Part shown: one piece after another, positions 31,732 through 34,134 of the stretch
How the letters are laid out: the number at the start of each line of letters is the position of its first letter
Numbering within the stretch: the first letter of the stretch is position 1
Translations under genes and position numbers: made by a program
From: Anaerotignum sp.
Lineage (GTDB): Bacteria > Bacillota > Clostridia > Lachnospirales > Anaerotignaceae
Length of the DNA: 34,134 bases
Direction: 5' to 3'
Assembly: GCA_020024255.1 (NCBI GenBank)
Contig: JAHHTX010000008.1
Location: forward strand, 1 to 34,134
The notes under the pieces: generated by a model
The model's database searches: none
Seen by the model: the letters and a program-made list of their open reading frames with translations, nothing else
What the model was told of the DNA's origin: nothing

Positions 31732-33718
31732 CTTTAACATCCTCCTCTACAAATTTTACATATTTTGTTTTTCTCTCAAAGGGACGGAATTCTCTGCCGC
31801 CGCCTTCATAAAACTTGCCAAAAAATTCTACATACTGCAATCTGCAGGAGTGCACAAAAGCACCCAAAGCATTAATTGCAATATTGAACACAGTACCCGC
31901 AAGGAATACCACAATCAACACAATAGAACCAACAATACCACCGCCAGCAAGGGAACCCAGTGTATTGATAACCTGTGCCACAACTCCTGTTGCAAGTCCC
32001 AAAGCCAAAAGTCTGGAATAGGATAAAATATCGGAGAGATAGCTGGTAATGCCATAAAGGCTGCCAAGTCCTCCCGTAATCTTACCAAGACCCTTTTTCT
32101 TTCTTCCGCCTGTAATCAAAATACCGACTGCACCAACGAGTGCCATATATTTGCCTGCTGTGGATAAAGAAGGGGCAATCATGCCGCCGACACCCAAAAG
32201 CACCAAGCCAATTAACAATAAATACCATAAACCAATATCAAATAGTGCATCTAAAGGATGACCATCTCGAATAAAGATGTATGCCTGCGCACCCATACCC
32301 ACAAACAAATGAATTCCGCCTAAAATCAGGGAGAATATCAATAGTTTCATGGGTTCTTCCAGAGGGTTGAACCAAATGGGCTTGATGACAAAATGATCAA
32401 TACCAAACATAACTCTTGCCGCCACCGTAAAGAAGTCACCAAACCAGCCCCCGAACAATGCCCCCCACATAAATGTAGAAATACCACAGTAGAAGAACAT
32501 TTTCAACATCCGCCGCATATTGCCTTCCGGCTTAAACTTCTTCAGCAGTATGATACATCCCACAGAAAGGATAATCCCATAAGCCGCATCACTGAGCATC
32601 AGCCCAAAGAACAGGAAGTAAAAGGGAGCCAAAAGTGCCGTAGGATCTACATCGTGTCTGGACGGCAAACTGTACATACCCGTAACCCCTTCAAATGCTG
32701 AAATCACACTGTTATTTTGCAGTAAGACAGGGATTTCTTCATCAGGTTTCGGCTCCAAAATTTCATAATAAAATTCATACCTTTGCAATAAATTCTCTAC
32801 TTTTTCCTGACTTCTTTTGGGAAACCAGCCATCAAAGTAAAATACAGTTTCTGTACTCAGCATATCTCCTACAATTTTCGCCCTGTCCTTTTGCATAACC
32901 AGACTATCATAAAGATATTCAATATCTTGTTTCATTGGCACAAGAGAGGTCAATGTTTCTTCTTGCTCTGCGATTTTTGCTTTCAGTTCTTCTATATCCT
33001 GCTCATACCGCTTTATCTGTTCGGACGGTGTCCCTTTTCCGCCTGACAAAGAAATAGGAGAAAATCCAAACTCCCGCAGGGCCTCAAAGACATGCTCTTT
33101 TTCTTTTTTCAAGGAAATAAATAACAAGTATCTTTGTTGTTTGTCTGCATTGATTTCCAGAACGATAGCAGACGGTACTCCCTTCGTCACCGCTGCCTGT
33201 AAAGCGGAAAAATCTGTTTTTCCGTTTACCGTTCCAAGAATCACGCAAGCTGATTGTGTTTCTGTCATTTCCAACGGAACATCTAAAGGTTCCCAAGGAA
33301 TCAATCCTGCAATCACGGTCTGTATACGGTTAATTTCTGTTTTGGCATCTGCCATCGCCTTGTCCGCTGCCACTGCTGTGTCCACGCTTTTTGCTACAGC
33401 CAGCTTGACCGTTTCAAGATGGTGTATAAATTCGTCGTGGTCTACTTCTTTTCTGGAATAAAACAAAGGTTTCTTTAAATGATCATATTTTTCAATGGCA
33501 TCCAACGCCGCTTTCACACGAAAAATCGCTGTTTCCTGTCTGGAAACATTTGCGCTGTTGCTGGTTCGGAAAATATCAGGAACCCATTCCTCATCATTAA
33601 TGAGACCTTCTTTGGAATTGATTTCCACAACTCCCAGACGCATAAGCTCTTGAAAAAAAGGACTGCGACTGCTGTTCAAACCAATGACAGAAATCTTTCG
33701 CATTTCAACAACTGCCAT
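31721..33718 (-). CDS. ntpI: V-type ATP synthase/ATPase subunit I (membrane stator)
   Basis: 665 residues from the ATG at 33718 (a TTG seven codons upstream has no ribosome binding site). The first half is a cytoplasmic helical domain (VEMRKISVIGLNSSRSPFFQ at the start). The second half has about seven or eight membrane helices (LLAPFYFLFFGLMLSDAAYG, YLLLIGLVLLG, VVAQVINTLGS and others). LSDILSYSRLLALGLATG carries the essential arginine that faces the K ring. It anchors both peripheral stalks. Confidence 0.94.
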   Translation of the reverse strand: MAVVEMRKISVIGLNSSRSPFFQELMRLGVVEINSKEGLINDEEWVPDIFRTSNSANVSRQETAIFRVKAALDAIEKYDHLKKPLFYSRKEVDHDEFIHHLETVKLAVAKSVDTAVAADKAMADAKTEINRIQTVIAGLIPWEPLDVPLEMTETQSACVILGTVNGKTDFSALQAAVTKGVPSAIVLEINADKQQRYLLFISLKKEKEHVFEALREFGFSPISLSGGKGTPSEQIKRYEQDIEELKAKIAEQEETLTSLVPMKQDIEYLYDSLVMQKDRAKIVGDMLSTETVFYFDGWFPKRSQEKVENLLQRYEFYYEILEPKPDEEIPVLLQNNSVISAFEGVTGMYSLPSRHDVDPTALLAPFYFLFFGLMLSDAAYGIILSVGCIILLKKFKPEGNMRRMLKMFFYCGISTFMWGALFGGWFGDFFTVAARVMFGIDHFVIKPIWFNPLEEPMKLLIFSLILGGIHLFVGMGAQAYIFIRDGHPLDALFDIGLWYLLLIGLVLLGVGGMIAPSLSTAGKYMALVGAVGILITGGRKKKGLGKITGGLGSLYGITSYLSDILSYSRLLALGLATGVVAQVINTLGSLAGGGIVGSIVLIVVFLAGTVFNIAINALGAFVHSCRLQYVEFFGKFYEGGGREFRPFERKTKYVKFVEEDVKDGR

Positions 33719-34031
33719 ACGTTCCCACAACCTTTCCAATTATCGCCTGAATTGCTTCCTCTTTTTTTTCTGCTGCCTGACTTCTGATTTTCAAGCAGGT
33801 TTCTTCTGCATCTCTGCGGATTCCCTGTATAGCCATCCTACTGTCTTCCGCAGCCTGCTTTGCCGCAGTATCAATGCCATGCAGTCCTTCTTTCCGAATA
33901 TTGTCAAGAAGAAAACTACTTTGTTCATTTGCTTTTGTTTTCAGCGTTTTTGCATCTTCTGCCGCCTGCTGCTTCATCTTCAGCGCCTGCTCCTCCGCAT
34001 CTACGATGCTTTTTAGAATTTCATAAGCCAC
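33705..34031 (-). CDS. ntpF: V-type ATPase peripheral-stalk subunit (NtpF / subunit H-G type)
   Basis: 108 residues from the GTG at 34031, preceded by GAGGTGAGG; a TTG 12 codons upstream is less likely. The protein is almost all charged coiled coil with alanines (VDAEEQALKMKQQAAEDAKT, AEETCLKIRSQAAEKKEEAI), as in the peripheral-stalk partner of subunit E. It opens the operon in this window, as ntpF does in E. hirae, and its stop codon overlaps the start of subunit I. The sequence upstream (34032-34134) is AT-rich and probably contains the operon promoter, but I could not fix one. Confidence 0.85.
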   Translation of the reverse strand: MAYEILKSIVDAEEQALKMKQQAAEDAKTLKTKANEQSSFLLDNIRKEGLHGIDTAAKQAAEDSRMAIQGIRRDAEETCLKIRSQAAEKKEEAIQAIIGKVVGTYGSC

Positions 34032-34134
34032 TTTCCTCACCTCGCTTGCTACAAGTTTTTGTTGCAAATTGTATCAGGCAATATCTTGTACAAATACAAA
34101 GACACAATATGTTAATTTTATAACATTATTATGT

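Overview
The window reads as a chromosomal segment of an anaerobic Gram-positive bacterium of the class Clostridia, probably near the Lachnospiraceae or Anaerotignum-type lineages. The reasons are the secG-rnr-smpB-ssrA order, a V-type (Ntp-type) ATPase operon, AGGAGG ribosome binding sites, and a PBSX/Xkd-type prophage module. Almost everything is read from the minus strand. The only supported plus-strand gene is the prophage repressor. The assignment rests on gene content and order, not on a search.

Layout. 1-3249: the 5' end of tmRNA (ssrA), smpB, rnr and secG, with two clear promoters and a terminator. 3558-18270: a compact cryptic prophage of about 14.7 kb. In transcription order (17.4 kb down to 3.6 kb) it holds a sigma-like late activator, small and large terminase, portal, scaffold, capsid, four head-tail joining genes, sheath, tube, chaperone 1, LysM baseplate protein, hub protein, chaperone 2 with a -1 frameshift signal, a short tape-measure candidate, DUF2577, DUF2634, baseplate J and YmfQ-like. 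An S24-type repressor is divergent. No integrase, replication, lysis or tail-fibre gene is seen. 18271-18638: a hairpin-rich element between direct repeats. 18639-19937: an MPN/JAB-like domain joined through one membrane helix to a LysM domain. 20079-23719: a metal-ATPase locus with an AraC regulator, a 26-residue peptide gene, a DUF6110-like protein, an intercistronic terminator and a P1B-type ATPase. 23824-25252: alanine racemase with its promoter and terminator. 25430-34031: a V-type ATPase operon (F/H-like, I, K, E, C, F, A, B, D) with sodium-type ligand residues in subunit K.

How it works together. The prophage looks like a stripped contractile-tail particle module controlled by DNA damage. 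The repressor has the Ala-Gly cleavage site and Ser/Lys dyad of LexA/CI proteins, and the strong late promoter carries a GAAC-N4-GTTC box of the Gram-positive LexA type over its start point. The most striking signal is in tail chaperone 2: a canonical A AAA AAC slippery heptamer on its stop codon, a 7-nt spacer and a perfect 11-bp stem. A -1 shift would append 54 residues, giving a lambda gpG/gpGT-like pair. The following gene, where a tape measure belongs, encodes only 271 residues, so any tail built on it should be very short.
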